DNA of 64,000 bases. Origin: Ganoderma boninense (lineage: Eukaryota; Basidiomycota; Agaricomycetes; Polyporales; Polyporaceae). Under the pieces are notes generated by a model, which did not search any database, had not been told where the DNA came from, and worked only from the letters and a program-made list of their open reading frames with translations. The stretch lies in assembly GCA_002900995.3 (NCBI GenBank), contig CM035307.1, positions 3,844,001 through 3,908,000 on the forward strand, written 5' to 3'. Below, one piece after another: positions 45,457 through 56,849 of this stretch. The translations under genes and the position numbers were made by a program. How positions within the stretch are numbered: position 1 is the first letter of the stretch; each line of letters starts with the position of its first letter.

Positions 45457-46785
45457 GTGCCCCACCGATCACACACATTCAACGATACTCTTGAAACTCG
45501 CGAAGGCATCGCCCCTAGACTCCTCACCACCAAAGAACAGGAAGTCCTAATCCGTGCGAAGATCGCAAACCCACCAGCACCTGCACCTCGAGATCCAAGC
45601 CGACCCCCAGCTCGCCAAGCCGCCCTCATCGCATCCAGGAACCCCTCATCCCGCCCTGCCTCACGCCCTACCTCACAACCCCAGAGTCGTGTCCAGAGTC
45701 GAATCCCCAGTCCTGCACGATCGACAGGGTCTCCCATCCTCGACAAGACTCTTGAACTCGTCACAGAGCGTCTTGGACAGCGACGAACCTCAACTCCCGC
45801 AACCCCCATTGCTTCAACTTCTAAACTCCCAAAGGCAGAGAAAAAGCCGGAAGTAAAGAAGGAACCCAAGCAAGAGACCATCAGCCTCAACACTCCACAA
45901 CCCTCATCCTCTTCATCAGCTGCACCCAGTCGAGCGTCCACACCCGCCATGACTACCCCTGCCCCCGCTCCACCGTTCGACACCTCCAAGCTCCTCTCCC
46001 AGATCGCCCCACGTGAATACGATGGAAAATCCGCACAGGATGGTCTCCGCTTTGTGTCCGCCGCTCAGATCTACTACAACACCCTTACGGCGGTAGCGGT
46101 TGGCACGCCTAGCGACGTCATATGGATGACCATCCTCAGTAAGCTCACGGAAGGAGCAGCAGCCTGGGCTGGCCCCCACATTGTAAAGCTCGCCGGTGGA
46201 ACTAGTCCTTGGGCAGACTATGGCGCGTTCAGCACGGCCTTCAAGGATCACTTCTGCGCGGCTGACGACAAGGAGGCTGCCATCGCCGAACTTGTCAAGC
46301 TTTGCAAGGCGTATCGCAAGGTTGGCACTGTCCAGGAGTACACAGCGCAGTTCAATGCAGCTGCAGCGCGGACCGGCTTCGGCGACGAGGACAAACGCGA
46401 ACGCTACCGCTCTGGCCTGCCTCCCAGGCTCCGGGACGTCCTCGCCACCAGTGCCCACGACATCTCGGACCTCACCAAAATCCAGAAGGTGGCGCTGTCG
46501 CTCGACCAGGCCCTCGTCACCAGAGAGGAAGAACGGCCGAAGTCGTTTGGATGGAAGAAGAAGGGGGAGAAGGCGGCTGCTACTGGGAAGAAGCCGTTCC
46601 CAGGAAACTGCTACATCTGTGGCCAGCCCGGACATCGCAAGTATGACTGCCCGCGGCTAAAGAGTCAGCAAGCTGCTTCCTCGTCCACTGCGACCACGGA
46701 AGTAGCGGCTCTTCAGGCCCAGCTCAAGGCGATGGAGGAGAAGATCGCGGCCCTTACGACCGCTGAGAAGAAGGAGGGTTTCTGA
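45457..46785 (+). CDS. gag: Ty3 Gag polyprotein
   Basis: The main frame is about 440 codons; the true start is upstream (about 45376, DEYWDEDKQAWYYCEE), separated by a frameshift near 45490. A Pro/Ser-rich N-terminal part is followed by a capsid-like region (PREYDGKSAQDGLRFVSAAQ ... WADYGAFSTAFKDHFCAADD ... VGTVQEYTAQFNAAA). A CCHC zinc knuckle, CYICGQPGHRKYDC, lies near residue 385. The C-terminus is a short coiled coil, LQAQLKAMEEKIAALTTAEK. Gag forms the particle that packages the RNA. The frame ends at TGA 46783-46785, directly after a slippery heptamer. Confidence 0.9.
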   Translation: MPHRSHTFNDTLETREGIAPRLLTTKEQEVLIRAKIANPPAPAPRDPSRPPARQAALIASRNPSSRPASRPTSQPQSRVQSRIPSPARSTGSPILDKTLELVTERLGQRRTSTPATPIASTSKLPKAEKKPEVKKEPKQETISLNTPQPSSSSSAAPSRASTPAMTTPAPAPPFDTSKLLSQIAPREYDGKSAQDGLRFVSAAQIYYNTLTAVAVGTPSDVIWMTILSKLTEGAAAWAGPHIVKLAGGTSPWADYGAFSTAFKDHFCAADDKEAAIAELVKLCKAYRKVGTVQEYTAQFNAAAARTGFGDEDKRERYRSGLPPRLRDVLATSAHDISDLTKIQKVALSLDQALVTREEERPKSFGWKKKGEKAAATGKKPFPGNCYICGQPGHRKYDCPRLKSQQAASSSTATTEVAALQAQLKAMEEKIAALTTAEKKEGF

Positions 46786-46820
46786 TTAGAGCCGCACTGG
46801 ACGCTGCGCGTGCTGGCTCT
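46776..46820 (+). promoter_or_regulatory. Gag-Pol -1 frameshift signal
   Basis: GGGTTTC (46776-46782) fits the X-XXY-YYZ heptamer in the Gag frame and abuts the Gag TGA. Five nt later, AGAGCCGCAC (46788-46797) pairs with GTGCTGGCTCT (46810-46820) with one bulge. The -1 frame opens as FLIRAALDAARAG and reaches the protease VDSGAT without a stop. Confidence 0.75.
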
Positions 46821-49800
46821 TGTAGTAATAGTCGATTTTCTGTACTGAGTTCTGCGTTTGTATATGAAGTAAATCATAGTGGCCAACACTTTCATATACC
46901 AGTACGGTTAATCGGCAAGCAGCGACATAAGGACATAGTAGCAATGGTAGATAGTGGAGCTACTACTAAGTTTTTACATAGACGGTTCGTAGAGAAGAAC
47001 CAGGTTACGACGAGGAAGTTGGCAAGGCCAATTCCTCTGTACAACATAGACGGTACTGAGAACCGTGATGGAACGATCACGGAGGTCGCCGTGTTGGATA
47101 TGGCGATTGGAGACCACCAGGAGAAAGTGGTGTTTGTGGTGACAGACATAGGAGAAGAGGATGTGATCATTGGCCTGGACTGGCTGCGCGAGCACAACCC
47201 TGAGGTAGATTGGGAACGTGGCTCGCTGCGCCTATCGAGATGTCCAGAGGCATGTCCGGCTCATCGGAAGGCATCCAAACCTGTTGAAACCAAAGCGCGT
47301 GATACGGAGGTACGGCTTACGGCGCGCAACGGTTCTCGGCGGGTGCGGAAGGCAAAGATGATGGGTAGGATATGCACGGCTGTAATGGTCGAGGAGGAGG
47401 AGGAAGATAGGCCTCCACCACCAGGTTTTCTGCCGGAATGGGATGGCACTGAGGAGTCTCTTCTCAATGCACTGGAAGATGGACGACGACTTCGAGGTAC
47501 CCCTAAGATCTTTGTGTCGGCGAGCTACACGTACTCTCAACAGCTCGCTGAACAAGAGTATCAGAAGAAGGAAGTCCGTCCTGTCGAAGAGATTGTACCT
47601 CCCCAGTACCACGAGTATCTGCGTGTGTTCTCGAAAGAGGCGTCCGAACGTCTACCTGAGCACGGACCCTACGACCACGCTATAGAACTCGTACCAGATG
47701 CTAGGATGTTCCATTCCAAGGTGTACCCCCTGTCTCCCAGCGAGCAGGTCGAGCTTGACAAGTTCCTTAGTGAGAACTTGGCCAAAGGTTATATTCAAGA
47801 GTCGAAGTCACCGATGTCATCACCATTCTTCTTCATTAAAAAGAAGGACGGCAGCCTACGTCCTGTACAGGACTACCGGCGGTTGAACGACATCACCATT
47901 AAGAACCGATACCCACTGCCGTTGGTGTCGGACTTGATGGATCGACTCAAGAGGGCCAAGTACTTTACCAAGCTTGACATCCGTTGGGGGTACAACAATG
48001 TGCGGATTAAGACCGGTGATGAATGGAAGGCTGCCTTTGTTACCAATCGCGGACTGTTCGAACCGAACGTGATGTACTTCGGACTGGCTAACTCGCCCAG
48101 TACATTCTCTGCGCGCTCATGAACGACATCTTCAAGGACCTCATCATACTCGGCAAAATCACTATCTACCTCGACGACATCCTCATATTCACCAACGACA
48201 TCGAGGAACACCGCACATTGGTGCGTGAGGTCCTGAAGCGTCTGGCGGAGCACAACCTGTTCTGCAAGCCAGAGAAGTGCGAATTCGAACAGCCGAAGGT
48301 TGAGTACCTAGGTGTGCTCGTCTCGGAGAACCGTGTGGAGATGGACCCAGTGAAGGTCAGGGGTATCGCAGAATGGCCTGTCCCTCAGAACGCCTCAGAT
48401 GTACGGAAGTTCCGCGGTTTCGCGAATTTCTACAGGCGGTTCATTAAGGACTTCAGCGCAGTATGCAAACCCCTCGACCGTCTCACGGGTAGCGCTCCCT
48501 GGCAATGGGGTGCCGAAGAGCAATCAGCATTCGACGAGCTCAAACGTCGTTTCACTGGAAGCCCTGTCCTGAGCATGTACGACCCAGACCGCAAAACCCA
48601 CATTGAAGTCGATGCATCCGGGTATGCTACCGGTGCGGTTCTGTCTCAGGAGGGGGAGGACGGCAAATGGCACCCTGTGGCTTTCCACTCTGAGTCAATG
48701 AGCGATGCGGAACGCAACTACGAGATCTATGACAAGGAGATGCTCGCTATCATCCGTGCCCTGCAGGCCTGGCGCCACTACCTCGAGGGTCTTCCCAGTG
48801 TGTTCGAGATCCAGTCGGACCACAAGAACCTCGAGTACTGGAAGGCCGCACAAAACCTCACACGCAGGCAGGCACGTTGGGCTCTCTATCTGTCGCGGTT
48901 CGACTTTGTCATTGCACACAAGCCAGGCACCTCCAATGGTAGGGCAGACCCGCCGCATTCGAGAATGTGGAGAGTGTGAGCAGGAGGTCGCAGAGGCACT
49001 CAGCAAGCTCGATAAGCTAGGGCCAGCACGTCTACAGAACGATTTGGTGGACTGGAACACAGAACAAGGCCTGCTGCTCTACCGCGGCCGAGTTTATGTC
49101 CCCAAAGACGACGCGCTCCGAGCAGAGATAGTGCGCATTCACCACGACCTCCCGCCCGCTAAACACCCTGGCCAGGCAAAGACGGTGGAGTTGGTTACAC
49201 GGAACTACTGGTTGCCGGGCATGGCAAAGTTCATTAAGGATTACGTTGAGACCTGCGACACTTGTCGCCGTGGCAAGACTTCACATGCGAAGCCACACGG
49301 TCCTCTTCAACCCAACGAGATCCCAGACGGCCCAGGCCAAGTAGTTACCTGTGACTTCATCACTGGACTGCCGGAGGTGGACGGATACAATGCGCTCCAG
49401 CTTATTGCTGATCGGCATGGAAAGATGATTCACCTTATTCCATGCACCGAGGAGATCGACACGGAAGGGACGGCAGACAACTTCATTAGAGAATGGTTCC
49501 GTCTACATGGACTCCCGCGAAAGATCATCTCTGATCGGGGGCCCCAGTTCTCTAGCAAGCTCTTCCGTGCAATCCTTAAAGGCCTCGACATAGAAAGCGC
49601 GTTATCCACAGCCTACCACCCACAGACGGATGGGGACAGTCGGAGCGATGGAACCAGGAGATAGAGGCGTACCTACGGATGTACTGCTCAAGGCGCCGTG
49701 ACGATTGGGTCAAGTGGCTGCCAACAGCAGAATACTGCTTCAACTCGCGCGTACATTCATCCACAGGGTACTCGCCGTTTTACCTCATGTACGGCTATGA

Positions 49801-50426
49801 ACCTCAGTTCCACGTTCCAATGCTATCCACCACGGTGCCTACGGCGGATGAACGAAGAGAGGAGTTGCGGCAGGCAAGGGAGGATGCGACCTCAGCCTTA
49901 ACCCTGGCAGCAGAGCGGATGAAGGAGTACTACGATCGCTATGTCTCCGCTGCTCCAGAGTTCAAGGAGGGTCAGAAGGTGTGGCTCGACACAAGGAACT
50001 TCCGTGTCCCAGGAGTCTCTCGGAAGCTGGTGGATCGGTACGCTGGTCCGTACCCTGTCAAGCGCAAGGTGGGCAACTTGGCTTACGAGCTCAAGCTCCC
50101 CAAAGACATGGGGCTCCACCCGGTGTTCCATGTGACACTCCTACACCCGCACAAAGAAAGCCAACTTCCCGGTCGACATCCCCCTGAACCCGCAGCTCTC
50201 GAAGTGGAAGGAGAGGAGGAGTATGAAGTGGAGGAAGTGTTAGACTCGCGTCGGTTATGGGCGGTGGAAGAAACTGCAGTATCTTGTTCACTGGAAGGGC
50301 TGGGGCCCTGAACACGATAGCTGGGAAGACGTGTCGGATCTAGCAAATGCGCCAAAAGTGCTGCGAAAGTTTCATTCGACACATCCCGACGCTCCTGGCC
50401 CTCTCAACAAGAAGACTCGATCGTGA
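46786..50426 (+). pseudogene. pol: Ty3 Pol with frameshifts
   Basis: Protease active site VDSGATTKFL (46947). RT with PVQDYRRLNDITIKNRYPLP, AKYFTKLDIRWGYNNVRIK and the catalytic IYLDDILIF (48168). RNase H starts THIEVDASGYATGAVLSQEG and has YEIYDKEMLAIIRALQAWRH. Integrase has an HHCC finger (H-H about 49140-49165, CDTCRRGK), then VTCDFITGLP and IISDRGPQFSSKLF of the D,D,E core. The chromodomain includes EVEEVLDSRR and YLVHWKGWGPEHDSWED. Breaks: near 48115 (a 2-nt insertion in RT), near 48955 (between RNase H and integrase), near 49635 (a 1-nt insertion after HPQTDG) and near 50265 (inside the chromodomain). The copy cannot make intact Pol. Confidence 0.93.
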
Positions 50427-50452
50427 GGACACGATCCTTAGGAGGGGGGTAT

Positions 50453-50913
50453 TGTCATGAACGGCACGCTCGGCGCCTACCCCGGCGTCTCTCTTTCCCT
50501 TTTCGGACTGTTTGCCTCCCGCGTCGTCCTTATTGTCCTCCGTTGTTTAGCAAACCTGTCCCTTGTTCTCGCAGTACAATAACTCCTGTTACCCATTGTT
50601 CCCGTCGTCATTTGTACTACATACCATTGTTCTTCCACTGGTTCCCGTGTCCATAGTTACCTATTGTCCCCGGTTCCCATTGTCCGCTACATGTATATAA
50701 GACCTGTACTTCGCTACCTGGAGACCTCAGTTTCGACCTCTTGTCTCCAGGTAAGCCTCACTGTATTCTCGCTTGTTACTTACTCGCTCAATACATCTTG
50801 TCTCCAGCCTGACTGTCGAGCCCTGCTCCACTCTCGCTGCACAAGTGCTCGTCGACGCCCTTGCTCGTCTCGTAAGCCTCCTCCCTGATCTTACTCGACA
50901 GCCAGTCGTAACA
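50453..50913 (+). repeat. 3' LTR of the Ty3 element
   Basis: 461 bp, matching the 5' LTR with roughly ten differences, several clustered in the intron-like segment (GCTTGTTACTTACTCG against GCTCATTAGCTACTCG). It is followed directly by GTGAGTGTG, the donor end of the first visible intron of B4. Confidence 0.92.
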
Positions 50914-51875
50914 GTGAGTGTGATACCTTCGTCAGTCCTGCATCCCCACTAACGCACCTTTCAGGTGTTCAGAGCGTTCTTCGTGAGGCCGTAAGTGACG
51001 CCTCCGATGATGTGTTATACGACGTCTTGGTGGATAAAGGTCGGCGATCCCATATCCCTCATCAATACTCGCGGCGCATGCTGCTCACGACTGTTTCTGT
51101 TTGAAGTTCACCTTGCTATAGTTCGTGACAATCGTCGGTATGGTCCTCGATCTAAAGCATATATCCGCGATGCAATTAGCGCAGAGGTCAGTCTTTCACT
51201 TCTCGTGGGCATGCCTTGTTATCCTGAACCATTCTCCCTCCGAAGGTCCGGTCCCGGCGGGTGGCACTCAGTCGCCAGGGAGCAGACTCGAGGGTAGTCT
51301 TCACCGCCGATGGGAAGCGCTTGTATGTTCGCTTCCCGCTGTCGTGTCATCCTCATCTAAACCTTGTACAGTTATCAAGAGATGGGTGGCTCCGTGATCT
51401 TCGGTAGCGAAGACAGACGTTTAATGCGCATGACGATTTCTCAGGTAATCTCGTTTGGTTTCGATATCCTCCTACGCAGTCCTGTTGACCTTTCGTAGCT
51501 TCATGAGCAAGCTGAAGTTTTCTCCAGAGTCGTGCAGGAGATCAAGCACCTCTTCGCCCATTTCCACCCTCGGGGCACAATTCTGGAGGCGGATGAGGTT
51601 CCGAACGCTGTGGGTGTCTTGTCTTCGCCTCCTCACCAAATCTTACAGTATATTTGGGCGAATAGGTTCGGCAGCTTTTCCAGCGGATTGATGACCTTAA
51701 CCAGCAGGTATGGGGCACGAGCTTGACTTACCGCACATACCACTGAATCGTTCCCCAGTGGACTGATGTTCAGCAAGACCTGGCATTCAATCGAGAGGCT
51801 ATGAGGGACCTCCGTGGTGGTCGTGAGCCAGTCAATATTCCGTCGGTGAACAATGGTGGTTCAGCCAATGAGTAG
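50914..51875 (+). pseudogene. Family B helical protein B4, first exon missing
   Basis: The sequence after the LTR is an intron (GTGAGT ... TTTCAG), then GVQSVLREAVSDASDDVLYD. This is the second exon of the B family, in the same phase as B1-B3. The middle has VVFTADGKRLYVRFP, matching GKTLYVR of B2. The C-terminal half is HEQAEVFSRVVQEIKHLFAH, then the 42-nt exon 51666-51707 (VRQLFQRIDDLNQQ) and WTDVQQDLAFNREAMRDLRG, ending at TAG 51873-51875. Exon 1 and promoter are absent, replaced by the 3' LTR. The coding part after that is largely intact. Function unknown. Confidence 0.55.
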
Positions 51876-52370
51876 TCGACCTGGTCGACTCCAGGCGTCG
51901 CCCGTCGCCCGTGAGAGGCATGCGACCAATGTGTACGAAAATCGAGCGATAATACGCTCCATGTTGCTTCCGCATATGTACCTATATATCCTATTTGATT
52001 CAAGCTAGCTAAGGGCGTCCTCCAGCTTTGGTGCAGACTGCGATTGTAGTTTTGTAAGGAACAGCTTCTTCCATTCGGGGTCAACGTCCCAGCACACGAT
52101 TGGTACCTCGCCACCAGCCAGCCTAATCGGTGTTCTGTTCGCCCAGAGGGACGCTATCTTGGCGCACGCAATCACTGGAGGTGATCCAGCAAAGCCAGAA
52201 GGGTGTATTCAGTCTACGGGAGCGAATTGAAAGAGTACACTGAACATGACAGGCGCATAAGCAGGCAACACAGGTGAGGTGACAGGGTCTAAAGAGGTTT
52301 TACGACGAATCGGTGGACGCTATTTTGTGATTGTCATGAGCACTAATAAGCCACATGAGGATCTCTGGCG
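51876..52370. other. Intergenic between convergent genes
   Basis: No gene was seen. Confidence 0.45.
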
Positions 52371-53445
52371 TTACTCACACGACATAGCCTCGCGTCTCGC
52401 CTTCTTCTCCCTACCGGTGTAAGTCCGGAACGACTCCTTCGTAACCCAACGAGGCTCTCCATTCTCCAAGAAACATAGAAGGTAGTCTCGCAAAAAAGGA
52501 TGCGCGTGTCTCTCCTCAACAGGAACCCACTCGTGAGAAGGCGAGCGAAGCCAGGCCTGTCGTCCATCAGATGCGAGATGGACGTACAAATCCCCAACTT
52601 CGACTGCGGCGACTGTAGCAGGCTTTGCGAGGTAGTCGCGTGCTTGTGTCATCCACCATATAGTCTTGTATGGGGTGCTCCGGATTGCATGAGAGCCTCG
52701 AGTAAGCACGACCATGCCCCTGAACAGATATGATGAGGGGAGGGGAGCAAGTAGACAAAGGTGCCGAACATACTTCGAGGTAGACGGGACAATTGCCGGT
52801 TGCTTCAAACCCTCAGGGCCAGCATGAGCGTTTTGACGAGAACACACGACAGCCGACTGCTTGTCAGCGTACGCAGGCGCAACGAGAGGCTGCGGGATGA
52901 CAGGAGATGGGGGGAGACGTGGACTCTGCACTGGAGGGTTGTCGACCAAAACAACTTGAGAGTCAGAGGCGAAGGAGGCGCCGCTGGAACTAGAATATGA
53001 GACATGACGGCACGAACGGTTAGGGAGCCGGACTGCTCACCAACCGTTCCCATCGCTGACAAGCTCGAGACCCGATGAACCAGAGGAGGCTGAAAGGTCT
53101 GCCGGCGGGGAGATAGTGCCAATGACGACGCCTCTTGCAGGACGCGATGACCCAGCGCTCTTGCTAAAACTGTTCTTCAGCTCCAAGTATGGTCTCGGAA
53201 AACGAGCACGTACGTCTGGACAACAGTCTGCTGTTGGCGAAGGTGGCAATGGCGCAGTATAACGGACTTCGGCTTCAGAGCGAGGTTTTCGTCGCTGGCC
53301 AGAAGGACGGCGGGATATGGACGGTAACGAATCTTCAGAGTGACAGGTGTCTTGGGTTCGATCATTGAGGAAACGTGTCGAGGAGGAGAGTGGTGGTGAC
53401 AATTTGTGGCGCGATATTTGGGCTTCGTTGAGCTGGACTTGGCGC
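52371..53445 (-). CDS. Unknown protein, Pro/Ser-rich N-terminus
   Basis: The exon at about 53440-53037 encodes a disordered, Ser/Pro/Arg-rich part (LSSSTRFLNDRTQD, SGQRRKPRSEAEVRYTAPLP). The second starts VVDNPPVQSPRLPPSPVIPQ. After an intron the third has a more ordered C-terminal part: KTIWWMTQARDYLAKPATVA, VEVGDLYVHLASDGRQAWLR, HPFLRDYLLCFLENGEPRWV and a basic end REKKARREAMSCE. I do not recognise the family. The start codon is not clear; the frame continues upstream as LRQVQLNEAQISRHKL. It is divergent from the gene at 54098. Confidence 0.5.
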
Positions 53446-54097
53446 AGTACTTATATTCATGGCGGGATGTGTGATGGCAAAAGAGAGCTTTGAGCATCCT
53501 TCAAAGGGAGAGGGAAGGAGGAACGGTGGAAGGGCCACAATGATCGTAATCCAGAGCGCATTGTATTGCGTTTGAAACCGGTTGGGAACGGAGACTGCCG
53601 CAAAAGGCTGCGGCCCGCCAGTGGCCCGACCCAAGGCGATTCGTCGTCTACACTCCGCTGCGCTTCCTCAGACGCTCCTTCCACTGCGCTTCTCCACTGC
53701 GCTCGAAACCGTAGACTGGGTCAACCCTGGATTCACTTAAACCTCTGACAGTGCGACACCAGTACTTCTCTCCTTTTCCCTTCAGCATATGATATACAAC
53801 AATTTTGGGTTTGGCTGTCACATGCTACAGAGCCTCATCACCCGATTGCAATGGTTCCTCACAAAAGCGGGGTCTTTGACAAGGCGGGATTTGTCTTGGG
53901 AGAATAGTCTCGATGAAGGGGGAAAGGCGTACTGATGACATCCCAATCGTGCATGGAGCGGCGTGGGTAAGCGATACAGCTGCTTTGTCTCGGTGAGCCA
54001 CTCTGCGACGAATCTGCGTCTTCCGACTCTCCTCTTTGCTCTACCCCTTCAATCGTCCCCAATCGTCCCCAATCCAGATCTCAACTCCCACTGTGAT
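53446..54097. promoter_or_regulatory. Intergenic between divergent unknown genes
   Basis: About 650 bp with no gene of its own; it should carry both promoters. AATCGTCCCC is repeated in tandem at about 54051-54070. Confidence 0.4.
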
Positions 54098-56363
54098 ATG
54101 TCTAACCAAGCCGCAGCCGCAGCTAGAAGCCTTTTGGGTCAGTCATGCAATTCTCTCTGTTCAAGTGGTCGTGCTGAGGCGCTCTGCATAGAGTCGCACA
54201 TGGCGCAGGATCGCCATCTCGGCCCAACCACAGGCCAGCCATCGGGGACTGGGACATCTACAGCCCCTGAGTCTGGCATTCCAGGAGCGTTCCCAGAAGG
54301 GGGAGCTGGCGGCCTTCCTCTTGTTGCACGTACGTTACAGCGTGCGCTTACTATCTTACCTCCCTGACAAAGCCTCCAGCACGCTTCGTCTCCATCGGAT
54401 CTGTTGCGAATGCACCTACGGGATCATGGAACCCGTCTTTTCTTTCCCCTGCCGTGTATGCATGTTTCCATACGTGATTTAAATCATGATTGCTTATTTC
54501 GTGGACTAGATCTATTCTCTCAAGCAAAAGGAAGACAGCTGCTCAGGCTCCTACCGATGCCAATCGGGATGAAGAAGAGGACAGGACGCTCGCTGCCGCT
54601 AAGCGCAGATGCTCAATGCTCGGTGGCGGCCCAGGGGAGATCCAAGATGACGCGATGTTCCTACCGATCCCTGAGGAGTATCGTCGGCTCCTCAATGACC
54701 CTGGGGCTTTTCGAACTTTCAACATCAACGCCTCGGCGTTTGCCTCTCTTTCATCCTTGGGACTTGCCACGTTAAGCTCTGGAGCTGTCGGCGTCCCTCA
54801 GTCAGGCACCCGTGCTATTGAAGGTGGCCCTGGTGCTGGATCCATCGCCGGGACAAGCCAACAACATCCTGATGGGGGAAATCCCGAGTCCCGTCCCGTC
54901 TACGGGGAAACCCCCCCGCCTATCGGAAACGGTGCTGGAGTTGGAGGTGGAGATGACGAACCGGACGGATCTGAGGGGGATGTGGAGAGTGACGGAGAGG
55001 ATGATCGACGACGACGACGACGACGTAAAGGCAAAGGACGGGCCGACCTGCCCCAACAACCCGTGCGTACACCTTTTCCGCGTCAACAAGCCAACCTCTT
55101 GTCTGACCTTGTATTTTAGACTGCATTCGCGTCCTCATCAGATATTTCGAACATCCGCGGCGACTTGCAACGGTTGGATGGAACTATGGCCGGCATTGGA
55201 AGAACGATATTGACTTTCGGGAATGCCCTGGTCCAGATGTCAGATACTCAAACGATGCTCGTCAACACCCTCGTTCAGAACTCCGAGGGTTCTCAGCCGA
55301 GCAACTCCTCTGCTATCCGCCTTGACAGGTTCGCTCGCGAGACTGAGCATGAGTATCGTTCGCGCAAGAGCGACGATCATCTGAAGTTACGAGGTTTTCC
55401 CAAATCTCGCTCTGAAGAACAGAATAGCTTCGCAGTGCGCATCTTTATAATCTCTTTTAATCGGTGCATTCGATCATTGACTATGACATCCGTGCAACAC
55501 AGGAACTGATTCGCATCGTTACTCGTGAGCGAATGGGACGAGCGACTACGAAGTCGCCCTTCATCGTTGAGAAGATCCCGTCGGAGGACGAAGTCAAGGC
55601 ATACCAAGACACGATGCCCGACCATTATGCGTGTTCCTGGGACGACTTCCGCCTAGACGTTCGAGGCACGCCCCACTCTGCTTGGAACAACAGCGTCATC
55701 GATGTGTTTGTCAAAGGCTTTATCGAGCATAAAAAACACCTGACAGCGACGGAGAAGCAAATTCGAGATGCCTTTGGGTCTCATGTGAAGACCTTGATAG
55801 CTTCGTATAAGCGATCTGCGAAGGGTCAAGACATCATCAAAGCCTGGCGAAAAGCGAAGAAGGCGTACGAGCGGCAGAAGAACGTACGTCACTTGCTCCA
55901 TCATCGTTGCGCCTGAGCTTACTTGGCGTGAGCGTAGATGCATACCCGGCGGCTTGCAGTGTGTTACGAACACAAGGGGTTAGAGGATGCTGCGAAGATA
56001 CTCATGCGTCTCGGGGTCCAGGGCATGAGCTCCGACGAGTCCGAGGTCGACGCTGACAATTTTAAGACGTTCAAGGTCCGCGAAAAGAAGTGGCGGAATC
56101 CGCTACTGGCGGATTACCTCCGAGTCTTGGACAAACTTCATCGCCGCAGTCGCACAAACCCAGTGACGGGTACTTCTCAGGGTGCCGAAGTGCATCGCTG
56201 CAAACTTACGAAGACCACCAGCAAACGCGGCGCGGTGCCCCGACTCCCGAGATGTGCGTATGACCCGGAATGGCTGGAGGGCCTCAACGACCATGATTTG
56301 GATCATCTAGCTCTAACAGAGGAAGAGTTCAGCTGGCAGCACACCGCAGATATCAAGAAGTGA
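54098..56363 (+). CDS. Unknown Agaricomycete protein, about 600 residues
   Basis: A multi-exon gene starting MSNQAAAAARSLLGQ. A Gly/Ser-rich N-terminal part follows, then DEEEDRTLAAAKRRCSMLGG and DAMFLPIPEEYRRLLNDPGA. An acidic-basic stretch (GSEGDVESDGEDDRRRRRRR, about 54970-55030) looks like a nuclear localisation signal. A coiled-coil-like part (ISNIRGDLQRLDGTMAGIGR) precedes an ordered domain: DDFRLDVRGTPHSAWNNSVI, DVFVKGFIEHKKHLTATEKQ and AWRKAKKAYERQKN. After an intron (about 55885-55940) come RRLAVCYEHKGLEDAAKILM, GMSSDESEVD, KWRNPLLADYLRVLDKLHRR and RCAYDPEWLEGLNDHDLDHL. The plan resembles a widespread unnamed family of mushroom genomes, often found among transposons. A DNA- or chromatin-linked role is only a guess. 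Confidence 0.65.
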
Positions 56364-56849
56364 GTTTTCGACTGCTACTCCTTCCGCTTCGTTGATGTCT
56401 TAGGGCAACTCGCTCCAGTATCGCCCGTGCCCACAGCAGGCCGTCGGACGAGCCGGGAAGCTCTTATGTTTGAAGGGCCCTCCCCGTAAATGTTTCACCC
56501 GACGTGCATGAAACGCCACGTTTCTAACATTTGTCCATCTCCTGATACCCTTCATTCTCCTCGTTCTACGAACTGGTCCTCTTTGTCCCCAATATTCTCA
56601 GCATACGATGTTTGCCTCGAATAGACTTGCCACAGCCTGGATTATTGATACAGCGCGGTCCTATGTCTGCCCACCCTTTGACTTAATTTGCATACCACCT
56701 TTCCAACTTTCGACCAATCTCTCCACGTCTTTCCGTGGTCGTCGTCTGAAAGGTATTTACCCATCCATGTGTCTCGTGCGTTGGCCATGATCCCATACGC
56801 CCACAACCATAGTCAGTGCTGCAAACTACGTTTCGCTGTTGTATGTAGC
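56364..56849. other. Intergenic, no gene seen
   Basis: 3' flank of the preceding gene. No repeat or coding signal was recognised. Confidence 0.4.

Larger units (their letters stand above)
44510..50913 (+). mobile_element. Ty3/gypsy chromovirus, nearly complete, inactive
   Basis: LTRs at 44510-44969 and 50453-50913 (TG...CA) flank a 5.5-kb interior with gag and pol in the order protease, RT, RNase H, integrase, chromodomain, the Ty3/chromovirus order. A purine-rich tract AGGAGGGGGG lies just before the 3' LTR. Pol has several frameshifts. The 5-bp flanks differ (TTGGA before, GTGAG after), so it is not a simple insertion. Three other LTR copies lie in the window. Confidence 0.95.

Noticed and set aside
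45126..46635. Long minus-strand frames opposite gag
   Set aside because: Gag with its CCHC knuckle is on the plus strand; the antisense frames are by-products of its composition.
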